The notes: a model not told the origin generated them from the letters alone. Positions 35,302-46,107 are shown, counted from the stretch's first letter. The stretch: 64,000 bases of DNA from Phyllobacterium myrsinacearum (GCF_002980555.1 NZ_PVBT01000007.1:1-64000), one strand, 5' to 3'. Made by a program: numbers and translations.

Positions 35302-37122
35302 CTATGGCTTGGGCTTGCGTGGCGGACGGCCTGCGCCGCCGCCGGAACCGCCGCGCGGACCTTTTGGTCCGCCATAGGGCCGGTCACCGGAGCGGCCGTC
35401 CTGCCGGGTCGGGCGGCCGCTGGTGCCGTATGGACGTTCGGCGCGATTGGGGCGCTCGGACTGGAAGGACGGCTTGCCGCCAGCGGCTTCCCGCTCTTTC
35501 AGTTCGGCGCGTTCGCGCTTGCCCACCCGTGGCGGGCGAGGCGGGCGCGGACCACCACGAGAACCTTCCGGCCGGTCCGATCCGAAAGAACGTTTTGGAC
35601 GCTCGGCCCGCTCGTCATCGCCGCGGGGCGGACGCGGGGCATAGCTGCGCGGCTTGTCGCCGCCCGCATAGCCGCTGGCAGGACGTTCACGCTGCGGCCG
35701 GTCACCCGCAGGACGCGCGGAACCTTCCTCGAAACGGCGCGGCCGCTCTGCGCGCGGCGCATCGGAATGGCGGCGCTCGCCGCGCGGTTCGCCGGTCTTT
35801 GCCTTGGGCTTGCCAACCGGGCGGGCACCCGGCGCCATCCAGACATTGGCCGAGCGGGCTCGTGGAGGCACGGCCTCTTCGGCCTTTGCGCCGCGCGCAC
35901 CCTTGGCGCCTGCGGCATCGCGCGGCTTGCGGTCGTCCGCACGCGGTGCACGGGCCGGACGTTCGTCGCGGCCGCCGCGTGCATCGCGCGAGGCACCGGG
36001 CCGTTCGCTGCGATCGGTCGTCAGGCGTGACAGGCCTTCTTCACGCCTTTCGTCCTTGGACTTACGCGGGCCACGGCTTTTCGCCACCGGCGCACTCGAT
36101 ATCCATTCGGAGGAACGGCGCGCCGGGCGATCGGCAACCGGTTGCTGCACCGCTTCGCCCTTCACCGCATCATTGGAAAAGACATTGATGATCGGCGCAT
36201 CGAAATCCGCACCGGATTCTTCGATCAGGCGCTCGCCGAGCTGATCGCGCAGCGTGCGGCCGTTCATTTCGCGCACCGAACCCTCGGGCAGATCGCCAAG
36301 CTGGAACGGTCCGTAGGAAATGCGGATCAAGCGATTGACGGACAGGCCAAGGGCGCCGAGCACATTCTTGACTTCGCGGTTCTTGCCCTCGCGCAGACCC
36401 ATCATGATCCACACGTTCGAGCCCTGCTCGCGTTCAAGCGTGGCTTCGATCGCGCCATAGAACACGCCTTCGACGGCAATGCCGTCTTTCAGCGTATCCA
36501 GCTTTTCCTGGGTCACGCTGCCATGGGCGCGCACGCGGTAGCGGCGCAGCCAGCCGGTGGACGGCAATTCAAGCGCACGCGACAGGCCGCCATCATTGGT
36601 CAGCAGCAGAAGGCCTTCCGTGTTGATATCCAGACGTCCGACGGAAAGGACACGCGGCATATCCTTGGGCAGGGATTCAAAAACCGTCTGGCGCCCTTCC
36701 GGGTCGCGGTTGGTCGTCACCAGACCGGCCGGCTTGTGATAGAGCCACAGGCGCGTGCGCTCCTTCTGTGGCAATGGCTTGCCATCGACTTCGATGCGGT
36801 CTTCGCGCTTGACATTGATCGCGGGGCTGGCAAGCACCTTGCCATTGACCGAGATACGGCCGGCAGCAATCATCGTTTCGGCTTCGCGGCGCGAGGCTAT
36901 GCCTGCGCGGGCCAAGCGCTTGGCGATGCGTTCGCTCTCATCAACCGGCGCATCCTCGTGCGATGACCTGCGCGGACCGCGCGTCGCGGGATCCCGCGCC
37001 CCGTCATCGAACTTGCGCGGAGCCGGACGGCCACCGCGACCGCCATCGGCGCCCTTCTTGTCGAAGCTGCGCTTTTCAAAGGGACGTTTACCGCCCTTTC
37101 CGTCATCATTTGAACTGGTCAT
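35302..37122 (-). CDS. rRNA pseudouridine synthase (RluB/RsuA family) with long disordered tail
   Basis: 606 residues. Layout: a charged N-terminal segment of about 60 residues, an S4 RNA-binding domain (residues about 63-125, [18 protein letters not shown]), and the RsuA/RluB catalytic domain with catalytic Asp in [17 protein letters not shown] near 160. From about residue 325 to the end the sequence is Arg, Gly, Pro, Ala, Asp and Glu only, without predictable fold. RluB, which modifies position 2605 of 23S rRNA, is the most likely identity, but RluF/RsuA-type targets cannot be excluded. The catalytic half is secure. Confidence 0.9.
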   Translation of the reverse strand: MTSSNDDGKGGKRPFEKRSFDKKGADGGRGGRPAPRKFDDGARDPATRGPRRSSHEDAPVDESERIAKRLARAGIASRREAETMIAAGRISVNGKVLASPAINVKREDRIEVDGKPLPQKERTRLWLYHKPAGLVTTNRDPEGRQTVFESLPKDMPRVLSVGRLDINTEGLLLLTNDGGLSRALELPSTGWLRRYRVRAHGSVTQEKLDTLKDGIAVEGVFYGAIEATLEREQGSNVWIMMGLREGKNREVKNVLGALGLSVNRLIRISYGPFQLGDLPEGSVREMNGRTLRDQLGERLIEESGADFDAPIINVFSNDAVKGEAVQQPVADRPARRSSEWISSAPVAKSRGPRKSKDERREEGLSRLTTDRSERPGASRDARGGRDERPARAPRADDRKPRDAAGAKGARGAKAEEAVPPRARSANVWMAPGARPVGKPKAKTGEPRGERRHSDAPRAERPRRFEEGSARPAGDRPQRERPASGYAGGDKPRSYAPRPPRGDDERAERPKRSFGSDRPEGSRGGPRPPRPPRVGKRERAELKEREAAGGKPSFQSERPNRAERPYGTSGRPTRQDGRSGDRPYGGPKGPRGGSGGGAGRPPRKPKP

Positions 37123-37200
37123 GGAATGTTTGCCTTTCAGCGGGGCTAACTACCAGCTATGACGGCAGCTTGCGAGTAAATTCTGGACCATGAGCACAGC

Positions 37201-37662
37201 GTGAACCAAAAAACTGATCCTATGGGGCCTATGGACCTTGCCCTGGCCGAGGCGAAGGCAGCGGCAAAACGCGGCGAGGTGCCGGTGGGCGCCGTTCTGG
37301 TGAAGGACGGCGTGGTTCTGGCCCGGGCGGGAAACCGCACCCGCGAACGCAACGATCCCACCGCCCATGCGGAGATTCTGGTCATCCGCCAGGGCTGCGA
37401 AGCGCTTGAAGACGAGCGCCTGACGGGTTGCGATCTCTATGTCACGCTCGAGCCGTGCACGATGTGCGCCGCCGCCATTTCCTTCGCCCGCATCCGGCGA
37501 TTGTACTACGGGGCGCAGGACATCAAGGGCGGCGGCGTGGAGAATGGTGCCCGGTTTTTTGCCCAGCCCACCTGCCATCATGCGCCGGAGGTCTATTCCG
37601 GCTTCCGTGAACAGGAAGCCGAAACCATCCTCAAGGAATTCTTCCGCGCAAAACGGCTCTAG
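37201..37662 (+). CDS. tadA: tRNA-specific adenosine deaminase TadA
   Basis: 153 residues from GTG 37201; ATG 37222 and ATG 37231 (MDLALAEAK) are alternative starts closer to homologues. Zinc-dependent deaminase: PTAHAEIL gives the His ligand and the catalytic Glu, EPCTMCAAAI the two Cys ligands. Converts the wobble adenosine of tRNA-Arg(ACG) to inosine. Divergent from the pseudouridine synthase gene, and its stop overlaps the convergent DUF4105 gene by 4 bases. Confidence 0.93.
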   Translation: MNQKTDPMGPMDLALAEAKAAAKRGEVPVGAVLVKDGVVLARAGNRTRERNDPTAHAEILVIRQGCEALEDERLTGCDLYVTLEPCTMCAAAISFARIRRLYYGAQDIKGGGVENGARFFAQPTCHHAPEVYSGFREQEAETILKEFFRAKRL

Positions 37663-38645
37663 TTGTCGGCGCGTATACGGGCGGAAAAGTCTTCCGCCTT
37701 GTCGGCATCCATGGCGCGCTGGTTGATCGACGCTGCCTGAGTCTCCGCTTCGAGCGGCTTGCTCCGGTCAATGGCACCGAGATCATAGAGATAGCCGGGC
37801 AGGTAACCGGAGAGGATGACGCGGTAATCCAGCGGCACTCCGGGGGTGATTGCCCGGATCATGTCAAAGATCACCGTCGTGCAATTGGCCGTCACCGTAT
37901 TGTAGAATTGCGCCTGTTTGGACAGCCGGTTGCCGGTGTCGAGGTAGGAAAGGAACAGGGCCTGCCGCATTTCCGGCGTCAGGTTGACCCGATAGCGATA
38001 CACATCCTCCTTGCGGATATTGGTGCGCAGCCGGATGATGTCGCGCTCGTCGGCGGCGATCATCGCCAGCTCGAACTGCTTGAAAAAGCCGCCGATCTCC
38101 GAGAACTGCTCATGGCGCTTCTTGCGGATTTCAGCCGAGAAAACCACCTGATCGCCATTGTTGAAACCGAAACTCACCAGCGTATGCGCAATCGCCGGGC
38201 TCGACCAGTACGACAGGAACACATCCACCGAGGCCAGGTTTTCCAGATCATAGGACCGGACTTCCCAGCGCGGCGTGTAGTCCGTCTGGCTGCGCCATTC
38301 GAAATTGCGGACATTGGCCAGCGTCACATGGTTGCCAACCAGCGTTCCCGTGACCGTCTGCGCCACATCATCCGCCCAGATGCGGTTGAGCGACGGCATG
38401 ATGGTGCTCCACCAGAACAGGAGCGCCGCCATGACCGGAATGAGGACAATCAGGGCGCGCCGTACCCGCCCCGTCACTTCGAGCCAAAGAACCGCCAGCC
38501 CGATCAGAATCCAGACAATCACAGCGCCAGCCACACCTGGTACGTCCAGGGGAAGCTGGTACCAGAGCGCAAATCCGCCCCAGAAAAAACCGAAGGCCGT
38601 CAGGAGAACGAGAATGATCAATCCGGGAATACGCAAAAGACGCAA
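37659..38645 (-). CDS. DUF4105 domain-containing membrane protein
   Basis: 328 residues. Three hydrophobic segments within the first 85 residues, then a soluble domain containing WEVRSYDLENLASVDVFLSYW, FGFNNGDQVVFSAEIRK and TVTANCTTVIFDMIR. The conserved His and Cys (HTLVSFGF, NCTT) fit the DUF4105 family, which has been linked to a papain-like fold. Probably in the inner membrane with its domain in the periplasm. Function unknown. Confidence 0.82.
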   Translation of the reverse strand: MRLLRIPGLIILVLLTAFGFFWGGFALWYQLPLDVPGVAGAVIVWILIGLAVLWLEVTGRVRRALIVLIPVMAALLFWWSTIMPSLNRIWADDVAQTVTGTLVGNHVTLANVRNFEWRSQTDYTPRWEVRSYDLENLASVDVFLSYWSSPAIAHTLVSFGFNNGDQVVFSAEIRKKRHEQFSEIGGFFKQFELAMIAADERDIIRLRTNIRKEDVYRYRVNLTPEMRQALFLSYLDTGNRLSKQAQFYNTVTANCTTVIFDMIRAITPGVPLDYRVILSGYLPGYLYDLGAIDRSKPLEAETQAASINQRAMDADKAEDFSARIRADN

Positions 38646-38725
38646 GATCGGTGGCCCTCAACTGACAAAGTGCACTGCAATAGTCTCGGTACATCAAGGC
38701 AAAGGCAAGACGCTTTGTTGAGTCC

Positions 38726-38756
38726 AAAAAAGAAAGGCTCCTTGAAGGAGCCTTTC
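38726..38756 (-). terminator. Rho-independent terminator after the lipoprotein gene
   Basis: A near-perfect palindrome (GAAAGGCTCCTT / AAGGAGCCTTTC) followed on the minus strand by CTTTTTT. It lies 36 bases past the stop at 38792. Confidence 0.85.
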
Positions 38757-38791
38757 ACGTATCGCATGCAGTCTTGCACATTCCGGTGGCA

Positions 38792-39466
38792 TCAATTCCA
38801 GGGAATGAGGTTCTTGAAGCTGAAGCCCTTGTCCTTGCGGGCGGCGGCCTTGCGGTCGCGTTCCTTCTTGGCTTCGTCCTCGCCAAGCTCATCGGCAGCA
38901 GCCGTTGCTGCCGGGGCGCGATAGGCCAGCGGCGGCTCGCTCAGATAACGGCGCGTTGTTGCCGAACCGGCGGTCGACGCAAGGCGGCGCGCGCGGAATT
39001 CGGCAGATTGCTGGCTTGCCGTGCTCACGCCCGAGGGTGGCGGGTTCCTGTCGTTGTAGACACCGTGCTCGCCATTATCGACGGTCCTGGAGGCGGGCGG
39101 CGAGTCATTCTCGATCTGCGGCACATAGTTGGGATTGTTCTGGTTGGCCGTCGCCTCATCGCGCAAACGCTTGCGCCGCTGTTCCGGCGATTCCGGCCAT
39201 TTGGCGCCATTCGCTGCAACGGCATTTTCCTGCGGCGCGGGCAACTGGCTCGGCCTGCCGCCAACGGGGCGCACAAGATCCGGGCGCGGATTATAGGCAA
39301 TCGGATCTTTTTTCTTGGGACTGAACGAGGCGATATTGGAAACGTCGTCCAGCAGCTGGCTGCCGGATGTCTTGCTGGTGCCATAGGTTGGTGACGACAT
39401 GCACCCGGCCAGCGTCAAGGACGCAAGCATTGCACCAAGAACTGTAATACGTCCGTTCAAATCCAT
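38792..39466 (-). CDS. Conserved lipoprotein, function unknown
   Basis: 224 residues from ATG 39466 (MDLNGRITVLG); a GTG three codons upstream is an alternative. N-terminal signal with lipobox LTLAGC, Cys near 22, so a lipid-anchored envelope protein. The mature part is polar and low-complexity, rich in Asn, Pro, Arg and Ala, with a lysine-rich C-terminus (EAKKERDRKAAARKDKGF). It follows ileS by 191 bases in the upstream direction. Resembles uncharacterized Hyphomicrobiales lipoproteins; no domain recognized. Confidence 0.75.
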   Translation of the reverse strand: MDLNGRITVLGAMLASLTLAGCMSSPTYGTSKTSGSQLLDDVSNIASFSPKKKDPIAYNPRPDLVRPVGGRPSQLPAPQENAVAANGAKWPESPEQRRKRLRDEATANQNNPNYVPQIENDSPPASRTVDNGEHGVYNDRNPPPSGVSTASQQSAEFRARRLASTAGSATTRRYLSEPPLAYRAPAATAAADELGEDEAKKERDRKAAARKDKGFSFKNLIPWN

Positions 39467-39618
39467 ACTCGCCACTTTCGCCTCAAGCTCATATTGCCGA
39501 CTCCGCCGAGTCCATATGCTTGATCAATGCCCTGCCTGTTAAATCAGGCAACTCAATGGCAAGCCTTTTACATGAGGCCGGTCCCAATAAGCAAGCCGAC
39601 GCAGGCTTTTGTTAAGCA

Positions 39619-39651
39619 AAATGCGGATCATCCGGCGAATGATCCGCATTT
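39619..39651 (-). terminator. Terminator-like hairpin after ileS
   Basis: A 13-bp perfect inverted repeat (AAATGCGGATCAT / ATGATCCGCATTT) with a 7-nt loop starts 6 bases past the ileS stop. The stem itself ends in TTT followed by TGCTT, so the T tract is short. Confidence 0.7.
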
Positions 39652-39657
39652 ATACAC

Positions 39658-42576
39658 TCAAAAGGCAAGTTTGCCGAGTTTTGCCAGTTCATGCAGTGCC
39701 GCCGCATCACGGGCCGAGACATCCGGATAGGCCGGATCAGAACCCACATCATGGGTATAGCGCCATGAACGGGCACATTTCGTACCGGAAGCGCGCTCGG
39801 GAACGACAGCCACGCCCTTCACCTCCTCGGTAGTGAATGCTCCGGCCGGCGCCGGTTCATTCTTGATCGTGATGGCACTGGTGATGCAGATTTCCGCCAT
39901 ATCAAGATCGGCAACGGCAGCAAACAATTCCGGATCGGTGACAAAAACCACCGGCGCCGCCTCGAGTGACGAACCGATGCGCTTGTCCGCCCGCTCCAGC
40001 TCCAGTGCACCGGTGACGGCGCGCCGGACATCGCGCACCTTGCGCCACTTCTCGGCCAGGGCTTCGTTCTTCCATTCAGCCGGCGTGTCACGGAACTGTT
40101 CGAGATGAACCGAGACGGCAGCGGGATACTGGTCGAGCCAGGCTTCCTCCGTGGTGAACGGCAGCATGGGCGCGAGCCAGGTCACGAGACGGTCGAACAG
40201 ATGACGCACAACCTGCAGGGACGCACGGCGCTTGATGCTGGACGGTGCATCACAATACAGCGCATCCTTGCGGATATCGAAGTAGAATGCCGACAATTCA
40301 ACGTTCATGAAATCGATCAGGGAACGGGTGATGCGCTTGAACTCGAAGGCGTCGTAGCTCGAGCGGACCACCTCGTCGAGTTCGGCAAGACGGTGCAGCA
40401 TCAGCTTTTCAAGTTCCGGCATATCCGCATAGACAATCTCATCCCCCGCATCGTGGGCCAGCGTGCCCAGCATCCAGCGGATGGTGTTGCGCAGTTTGCG
40501 ATAGGCATCGATGTTGGTCTGGATGATGTTCTTGCCCAGACGCTGATCTTCCCAATAATCGGTGGTCATGACCCACAGGCGCAGGATATCGGCGCCGGAA
40601 TCCTTGATCACGTCCTGCGGCGTGACCGTATTGCCGAGCGATTTCGACATTTTGCGCCCTTCTTCATCCATGGTGAAACCATGGGTGACGAGGGTGTTGT
40701 AGGGCGCACGGCCGCGGGTGCCGCAGCTTTCCAGAAGCGACGAGTGGAACCAGCCGCGATGCTGGTCGGAGCCTTCCAGATAGACGTCGGCAGGCCATTT
40801 CAGGTCAGGACGGTCTTCCAACGTGAAGACATGGGTCGAGCCGGAGTCAAACCAGACATCGAGAATGTCGCGCACCTGCACCCAGGGCTCATTCGCCTTT
40901 TCGCCCAGGAAACGCTCACGCGCACCTTCGGCAAACCAGGCATCGGCGCCTTCCTGCTCGAATGCTTCGAGAATGCGGGCATTGACCGCATCGTCCTTGA
41001 GCACGTTGCCATTCTCATCGGCAAAAACGCAGATCGGCACGCCCCAGGCGCGCTGGCGCGACAGGACCCAGTCGGGACGGTCCTCGATCATGGCGCGCAG
41101 CCGGTTCTGGCCGCCGGCGGGCACGAAACGGGTCTCGTCGATCGCCTCCAGCGCACGGGACCGCAATGTGGTCTGATCGCCGAGGTCCTTGTCCATATAG
41201 ACGAACCATTGCGGCGTGTTGCGGAAGATGACCGGCTTCTTCGAGCGCCATGAATGGGGATACGAGTGCTTCAACCGGCCGCGGGCAAACAGCGCGCCGC
41301 GGGCGATAAGTTCGTCGATGACGGCCTTGTTGGCATCGCCCTTCTTGCCGTTGTCGTCGATGACACGTGCGGCTCCGCCTTCGCGGTCCGGACCAAAGCC
41401 CGGTGCGTCCTTGGTATAAAAGCCGGCATCGTCAACCGTGAACGGGATAGCCGGAGAAATACCCTTCGCCTCGAGTTCACGCGCAGCCGCAGTCCAGGCA
41501 TCAAAGTCCTCGCGGCCATGGCTTGGAGCGGTGTGCACGAAGCCGGTACCGGCATCGTCGGTGACATGATCGCCGGCCACCATCGGAACCACAAATTCAT
41601 AGCCGCCGCCCAGCCCCTTGAAAGGATGCGCCAGGGTCATGGCGGCAAATTCGCCAGCCGAAACAGCCCTGATCCGCCTGAAGGTCAGCTTGGCCTTGGC
41701 GGCGGATTCCTCCGCGAGCGCATCGGCGAAGATCAGCTTTTCACCGGGGCGCGGCCCAAAATCATTCTCCGCGGTTTCGACCTCGTAAAGCCCATAGGCA
41801 ATGCGCGGGGAATAGCTGACGGCGCGGTTGCCCGGGATGGTCCACGGCGTCGTAGTCCAGATCACCACATGCGCCGAGCCAAGATCGCCCGTGCCGCCGG
41901 CGACCGGGAATTTCACCCAGATCGTGTCGCTTTCGTAATCCTGATACTCCACCTCGGCTTCCGCCAGCGCCGTGCGCTCGACCACCGACCACATCACCGG
42001 CTTGGAACCGCGATAGAGCTGACCGGACATGGCGAATTTCAGGAGTTCCCCGGCGATACGGCTCTCCGCATGGAAAGCCATCGTCGTATAGGGATTGTCA
42101 AAATCACCTTCGATGCCGAGGCGCTTGAACTCGACGGACTGGATCTTGATCCAGTTGGCGGCGAACTCACGGCATTCCTTACGGAATTCGTTGATCGGCA
42201 CGTCGTCCTTGTCCTTGCCCTTGGCGCGGTACTGTTCCTCGATCTTCCATTCGATCGGCAGGCCGTGGCAATCCCAGCCGGGAACATAATTGGAATCGAA
42301 ACCGCGCATCTGGAACGAGCGGGTGATGACATCCTTGAGGATCTTGTTCAGCGCATGGCCGATATGGATATTGCCATTGGCATAGGGAGGACCGTCATGC
42401 AGAACATAGAGCGGGCGTCCCTTGCCGTCTTCGCGCAATTTCCTGTAGAGATTCATCTCGCCCCAGCGCTTGACGAATTCCGGTTCCTTGGCGGGCAGGC
42501 CCGCGCGCATCGGAAAATCGGTCTGCGGCAGATAAAGTGTCTTCGAATAGTCGAGTGGGTTGGCGGTGTCGGTCAT
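39658..42576 (-). CDS. ileS: Isoleucyl-tRNA synthetase
   Basis: 972 residues; charges tRNA-Ile. Class I signatures: [16 protein letters not shown] (HIGH) near residue 62 and KMSKSLGN near 640. Editing (CP1) domain lies between, with [10 protein letters not shown] and the D in [15 protein letters not shown]. The anticodon-binding part follows KMSKS, and the C-terminus ends at KLGKLAF without the zinc-binding Cys cluster of E. coli IleS, so it is the bacterial type I form with a shortened tail. Starts ATG 42576. Confidence 0.97.
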   Translation of the reverse strand: MTDTANPLDYSKTLYLPQTDFPMRAGLPAKEPEFVKRWGEMNLYRKLREDGKGRPLYVLHDGPPYANGNIHIGHALNKILKDVITRSFQMRGFDSNYVPGWDCHGLPIEWKIEEQYRAKGKDKDDVPINEFRKECREFAANWIKIQSVEFKRLGIEGDFDNPYTTMAFHAESRIAGELLKFAMSGQLYRGSKPVMWSVVERTALAEAEVEYQDYESDTIWVKFPVAGGTGDLGSAHVVIWTTTPWTIPGNRAVSYSPRIAYGLYEVETAENDFGPRPGEKLIFADALAEESAAKAKLTFRRIRAVSAGEFAAMTLAHPFKGLGGGYEFVVPMVAGDHVTDDAGTGFVHTAPSHGREDFDAWTAAARELEAKGISPAIPFTVDDAGFYTKDAPGFGPDREGGAARVIDDNGKKGDANKAVIDELIARGALFARGRLKHSYPHSWRSKKPVIFRNTPQWFVYMDKDLGDQTTLRSRALEAIDETRFVPAGGQNRLRAMIEDRPDWVLSRQRAWGVPICVFADENGNVLKDDAVNARILEAFEQEGADAWFAEGARERFLGEKANEPWVQVRDILDVWFDSGSTHVFTLEDRPDLKWPADVYLEGSDQHRGWFHSSLLESCGTRGRAPYNTLVTHGFTMDEEGRKMSKSLGNTVTPQDVIKDSGADILRLWVMTTDYWEDQRLGKNIIQTNIDAYRKLRNTIRWMLGTLAHDAGDEIVYADMPELEKLMLHRLAELDEVVRSSYDAFEFKRITRSLIDFMNVELSAFYFDIRKDALYCDAPSSIKRRASLQVVRHLFDRLVTWLAPMLPFTTEEAWLDQYPAAVSVHLEQFRDTPAEWKNEALAEKWRKVRDVRRAVTGALELERADKRIGSSLEAAPVVFVTDPELFAAVADLDMAEICITSAITIKNEPAPAGAFTTEEVKGVAVVPERASGTKCARSWRYTHDVGSDPAYPDVSARDAAALHELAKLGKLAF

Positions 42577-42858
42577 TTTTCCAGCTTGTGAACAGGCCCG
42601 CGCGTCATCGCAGCAGGCAAAGATGTAAAGAAAAGCAAAAAAGAGCGCGATGGCGCATCCGGAAAACCCGGACCTTCCGCACCCGCAAGCCTAGGCTTCA
42701 GGCAAACCGGAAGGCCGGGCCAGTAATTCGTGGTGTCTGAAGCGGTATGGACTGTGCAAGGGTCCAGGAAACAGTTTTCATGAGCGCGCTTTTAGCAATC
42801 ACTGCTTCCAGAATAAAGGGGCTGACGCAATAAACTTCACATCAGCCCGATATATCGA

Positions 42859-43707
42859 TCAAAGCGCGAAGTCGAAGCGGTAGGTTGCCTGCAGGCCGAA
42901 GGTCGCCTGATTGGCCGATCCGCGCTCCTTGACGATGCTGGAATCGGCGGCTGGCCCCATCAGGCGGCTATATTCCGCATAGGCGCTTGTTTCGATCTTG
43001 TCGGTCGTCTTCCAGGTGATCTGGCCGCCAAGGCCGAGCGATTTCAGACCGCCGCCATCGGGACGGTAGGTCGACAGGCCCGATGCCGCCGCTTCCGTCG
43101 GGTTCACCCCGTAATACTGCTTGAAATAGTCCCGAGATGCCACCGTAGCGCGCGGGCCGGCCGAAACGCGCACGGTGGGGGTCAGATCCGTAAAGGCATC
43201 GACGGCAAAGTCGGCAACGACGCCGTCATGCGAACCGATTCCGCGCCGGACCTCGACGCGGCCGCGAATATTGTCCGTCGGGTAGAACTCGGCAAAGCCG
43301 CCGAGTTCAACGCCCCAGTCGACATCATGCACGCCCTTGAGATTAGCGTCGCCGCTGTCCCGGCCGGTGATCAGCTTGCCGGTGATACCGGTGCGGAACA
43401 CGCCCGTATCGATCAGGCCGATCGATGCGTTGTCATTCAGGGAACTGAACCGGGTGGCGGATCCGGCACGGCCAAGCGAGATGACCGGCGCAGCGCGCAG
43501 AAGATAGTCCTTGGCACCTTCATAACGCGGGGCGATGAAGCCCTTTGCACCGAGTTTCAGATACCAGTCGCCCGACCACCAGTTCTGACGGGGAGCGGCA
43601 GCCGTCTGGTTCTGCTGACCTTCATAGTAATAGTCATCGGCAGAGCCCGGGACGGCACCGGCAAGAATAAGGGCGCCCGAAAGAGCAGCGACGAGACGAA
43701 CATGCAT
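42859..43707 (-). CDS. MipA/OmpV family outer-membrane protein
   Basis: 282 residues with a signal peptide (LVAALSGALILAGAVPGSA, cleavage near 23). The mature protein shows alternating beta-strand pattern and ends in a C-terminal aromatic-rich strand (YRFDFAL), as in beta-barrels of the MipA/OmpV family; LKLGAKGFIAPRYEGAKDYLLRAAP is the family's opening. Scaffold for murein enzymes (MipA) or porin-like (OmpV) roles are both reported in the family. Ribosome site GGAG before ATG 43707. The 282 bases upstream toward ileS hold no supported gene. Confidence 0.88.
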   Translation of the reverse strand: MHVRLVAALSGALILAGAVPGSADDYYYEGQQNQTAAAPRQNWWSGDWYLKLGAKGFIAPRYEGAKDYLLRAAPVISLGRAGSATRFSSLNDNASIGLIDTGVFRTGITGKLITGRDSGDANLKGVHDVDWGVELGGFAEFYPTDNIRGRVEVRRGIGSHDGVVADFAVDAFTDLTPTVRVSAGPRATVASRDYFKQYYGVNPTEAAASGLSTYRPDGGGLKSLGLGGQITWKTTDKIETSAYAEYSRLMGPAADSSIVKERGSANQATFGLQATYRFDFAL

Positions 43708-43810
43708 GAAATCACTCCAAATTTCGCCTGGGAGGGCGGCAGATTTGAGAATGACGCTAGCGAAGGATAGATAAAATTGGATTTATTCTTATGGTAAACG
43801 ATTTACCGTT

Positions 43811-44791
43811 TCATCGAAAATTAATCGTATCGTCGAGAGGAGACAGCGGTTTCACACCCTGCAGCAGCCCGCGCGCCTCCTCCTCGTCACGCCGGATCTG
43901 CTGCATCATCGGTTCGAGCCCGTCGAACTTTTCTTCGCCGCGCAGATAGGCGAAGAATGAAACCGCGCAGACTTCCCCATAGAGATTGCCGGTGAAATCG
44001 AAAACATAGGTTTCGAGCAGCGGCGCACCGTCCGTATCCACCGTGGGCCGGCGGCCAAAGCTGGCCACGCCGTCATGGAGTGTGCCGTCGGCGCGGCGGA
44101 AGCGCACGGCATAGATGCCTTCCTGCAGATGCGTCTCGGGCGGCAGCACCATATTGGCCGTGGGAAATCCAATCGTCCGGCCGAGCTGCTTGCCTTGGAT
44201 CACTTCGGCCCGAATCCGGTGGCGGTAACCCAGAAGTCCCGACGCTTCGACAACATCGCCCGCGCCCAGAAGTTCGCGAATGCGGCTGGATGAAATGGCC
44301 TGCCCGCCCTCGTCGCGGAATGCATCGACAAGCGTGACCTGGAAGCCGCGCTTTTCCCCGGCATCCATCAGAAAGGCCGGACCGCCCTGGCGGCCCTTGC
44401 CGAAATGGAAGTCAAATCCCGCGACAATGCGGCTTGCCCCAAGACCGGCAACGAGAATCTCGTCCACGAACACATCGGCCGTAAGCTGCGAGAAATCCCG
44501 GGTGAAATGGCATTCCACCACCGCGTCGAAACCGAGTGCTTCCAGGATCGAGGCTTTTTCCGCCGCGGGCGTCAGCCGGTCGACCGGCTGATCCGGCACG
44601 AAGACGCTGCGCGGATGCGGCTCGAAGGTGAGAACCAGCGACGGCTTTCCGGCGGCGCTCGCGGCATCAAGCGCCCGCCCCAGAACAGCCTGATGACCGC
44701 GGTGCACGCCATCAAAATTACCGATCGCCACCACGGCGCCCTTCAGATGCTGCGGCAGATGCGAAGGGTCGGTCAGGCGTAGAATCGGCAT
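43811..44791 (-). CDS. ribF: Bifunctional riboflavin kinase / FAD synthetase RibF
   Basis: 326 residues. N-terminal FAD synthetase of the nucleotidyltransferase fold: AIGNFDGVHRGHQAVL near 25 and FDFHFGKGRQGG, with SSSRIRELL. C-terminal riboflavin kinase domain with GRTIGFPTANM near 205 and a strand-rich region ending ETYVFDFTGNLYG. Converts riboflavin to FMN and FAD. Stands 12 bases after the HAD phosphatase gene and is probably co-transcribed with it. Confidence 0.95.
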   Translation of the reverse strand: MPILRLTDPSHLPQHLKGAVVAIGNFDGVHRGHQAVLGRALDAASAAGKPSLVLTFEPHPRSVFVPDQPVDRLTPAAEKASILEALGFDAVVECHFTRDFSQLTADVFVDEILVAGLGASRIVAGFDFHFGKGRQGGPAFLMDAGEKRGFQVTLVDAFRDEGGQAISSSRIRELLGAGDVVEASGLLGYRHRIRAEVIQGKQLGRTIGFPTANMVLPPETHLQEGIYAVRFRRADGTLHDGVASFGRRPTVDTDGAPLLETYVFDFTGNLYGEVCAVSFFAYLRGEEKFDGLEPMMQQIRRDEEEARGLLQGVKPLSPLDDTINFR

Positions 44792-44803
44792 GGTGCATGT
44801 ACC

Positions 44804-45661
44804 TCAGGCGAGAGCCGGCATGGTGGCAACGGGGTTGCTGCCATGCTTCTTGAGAAAGGCGAGCAGCTCTTCCAGATCGAATATGCCGCCCCTTACGTAA
44901 TCGCCGGCGTGAATGCCGCCGGAAATGTAGAGCACGTCGATTCCGAAGAGATCGGCACCCTTCACATCTGTCAGCATGCCGTCGCCAATGGCGAGCACGC
45001 GTGCAAGGTCGACAGGCCCGCCGCGCACGGCCTCCGCCGCGGCAATGGCGGCTTCGTAAATGGGGCGATGCGGCTTTCCGGCAATGAGCGTGCGCCCGCC
45101 CATCTGGCCATAATCACGCGCCAGGGCACCCGCGCACCAGATCAGCCGGTCGCCGCGCTCGACGACAATGTCGGGATTGGCGCAGATGAAAGGCAGGTTG
45201 CGCGAGCGAAAGCGCGTGAGCATGTCGGCATAGTCTTCGGGGCCCTCCGAATCGTCGTCAAAGAAGCCGGTGCAGACCACGACATCCGCCTCACGCTCTT
45301 CGGTCAGCTCGACATCAAGCCCTTCATATAACGTTTCATCACGCTCTGGGCCGAGATGAAACACGCGGCGCGGCGCGTTACGGATCAGGTCACGCGTGAC
45401 ATCGCCCGACGTGACGATGCGGTCATAGGCGGCGTCCGGCACGCCGAGCATCCTGATCTGCTGGGCAACACCGGCAAAGGGTCGCGGCGCATTGGTGATA
45501 AGGATCACCGTCTGCCCGGCTTCCCGCGCGCGCTGCAAGGCGCTTGATGCGGCAGCGAAGGAATCAACACCATTGTGCAGAACGCCCCAGACATCACACA
45601 GAAGAACATCATAACGGTCTCTGAGCGCATCGAGACGCTGCAAATGTACCATGTCGGTCAT
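44804..45661 (-). CDS. TIGR01459-family HAD hydrolase (NagD-like)
   Basis: 285 residues from ATG 45661, preceded by AGGA 5 bases upstream; the open frame extends 13 codons further. HAD superfamily, class IIA (NagD-type) cap: nucleophile motif DVLLCDVWGVLHNG near 15, VILITNAPRPF, and AIGDGMLTDVKGADLFGID with the distal acidic pair. TIGR01459 proteins often lie beside ribF, as here. Phosphatase of unknown substrate; a role in flavin metabolism is suggested only by the neighbour. Confidence 0.88.
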   Translation of the reverse strand: MTDMVHLQRLDALRDRYDVLLCDVWGVLHNGVDSFAAASSALQRAREAGQTVILITNAPRPFAGVAQQIRMLGVPDAAYDRIVTSGDVTRDLIRNAPRRVFHLGPERDETLYEGLDVELTEEREADVVVCTGFFDDDSEGPEDYADMLTRFRSRNLPFICANPDIVVERGDRLIWCAGALARDYGQMGGRTLIAGKPHRPIYEAAIAAAEAVRGGPVDLARVLAIGDGMLTDVKGADLFGIDVLYISGGIHAGDYVRGGIFDLEELLAFLKKHGSNPVATMPALA

Positions 45662-45754
45662 GCCGATCCTTTCAGATTGCCGGAGCGTATAAGATGGCAT
45701 CGCTTAGCCGATAGCGGCAATCGTGTCACCTGTGATTGTATCGGGAACGATGGT

Positions 45755-46087
45755 TCAAGCAGCCTTGACATAGCCGCGGCTGGCCAGGCGGTCGCCGCAT
45801 TCGCCAAGCACCTCGACCAGGGTCTTGAGGCGCCGCCCCTCCTCCGTCAGGCTGTATTCGACACGCACCGGAACCTGCGGAATGATCGTGCGGGTCACGT
45901 AGCCCGCCTCTTCGAGGGCGCGCAGGTCAAGGGTAAGCATGCGCTGCGAAATTTTGGGCATGTCGCGGCGCAGTTCGCTGAAACGCTTTGTTCCTTCCAG
46001 CAGATAGTAGACGAGCAGGATGCGCCAGCGCCCGCCCAGCACCAGCATGGCATTTTCAACGGGGCATTCGGAAACCAGATCCTTCAT
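45755..46087 (-). CDS. HxlR-family transcriptional regulator (first of three)
   Basis: 110 residues from ATG 46087. Winged helix-turn-helix of the HxlR/MarR-like type: LVLGGRWRILLVYYLLEGTKRFSELRRDMPKISQRMLTLDL and a wing ending VPVRVEYSLTEEG. One cysteine, Cys8 in SECPVENAM, sits just before helix 1, where redox- or electrophile-sensing HxlR proteins have it. Divergent from the adjacent GST gene; the gap contains a 7-bp inverted repeat. Most likely represses that gene and itself; ligand unknown. Confidence 0.88.
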   Translation of the reverse strand: MKDLVSECPVENAMLVLGGRWRILLVYYLLEGTKRFSELRRDMPKISQRMLTLDLRALEEAGYVTRTIIPQVPVRVEYSLTEEGRRLKTLVEVLGECGDRLASRGYVKAA

Positions 46088-46107
46088 CACGCCTATTCCA
46101 GCTGAAT

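Noticed and set aside
40105-42591. Two long plus-strand frames opposite ileS
   Set aside because: The minus strand encodes complete IleS with HIGH and KMSKS; the antisense frames have no domain.
42577-42858. Possible small gene in the gap between ileS and the MipA/OmpV gene
   Set aside because: Only short frames without a ribosome site or recognizable composition; likely promoter and leader of ileS plus 3' end of the MipA gene.
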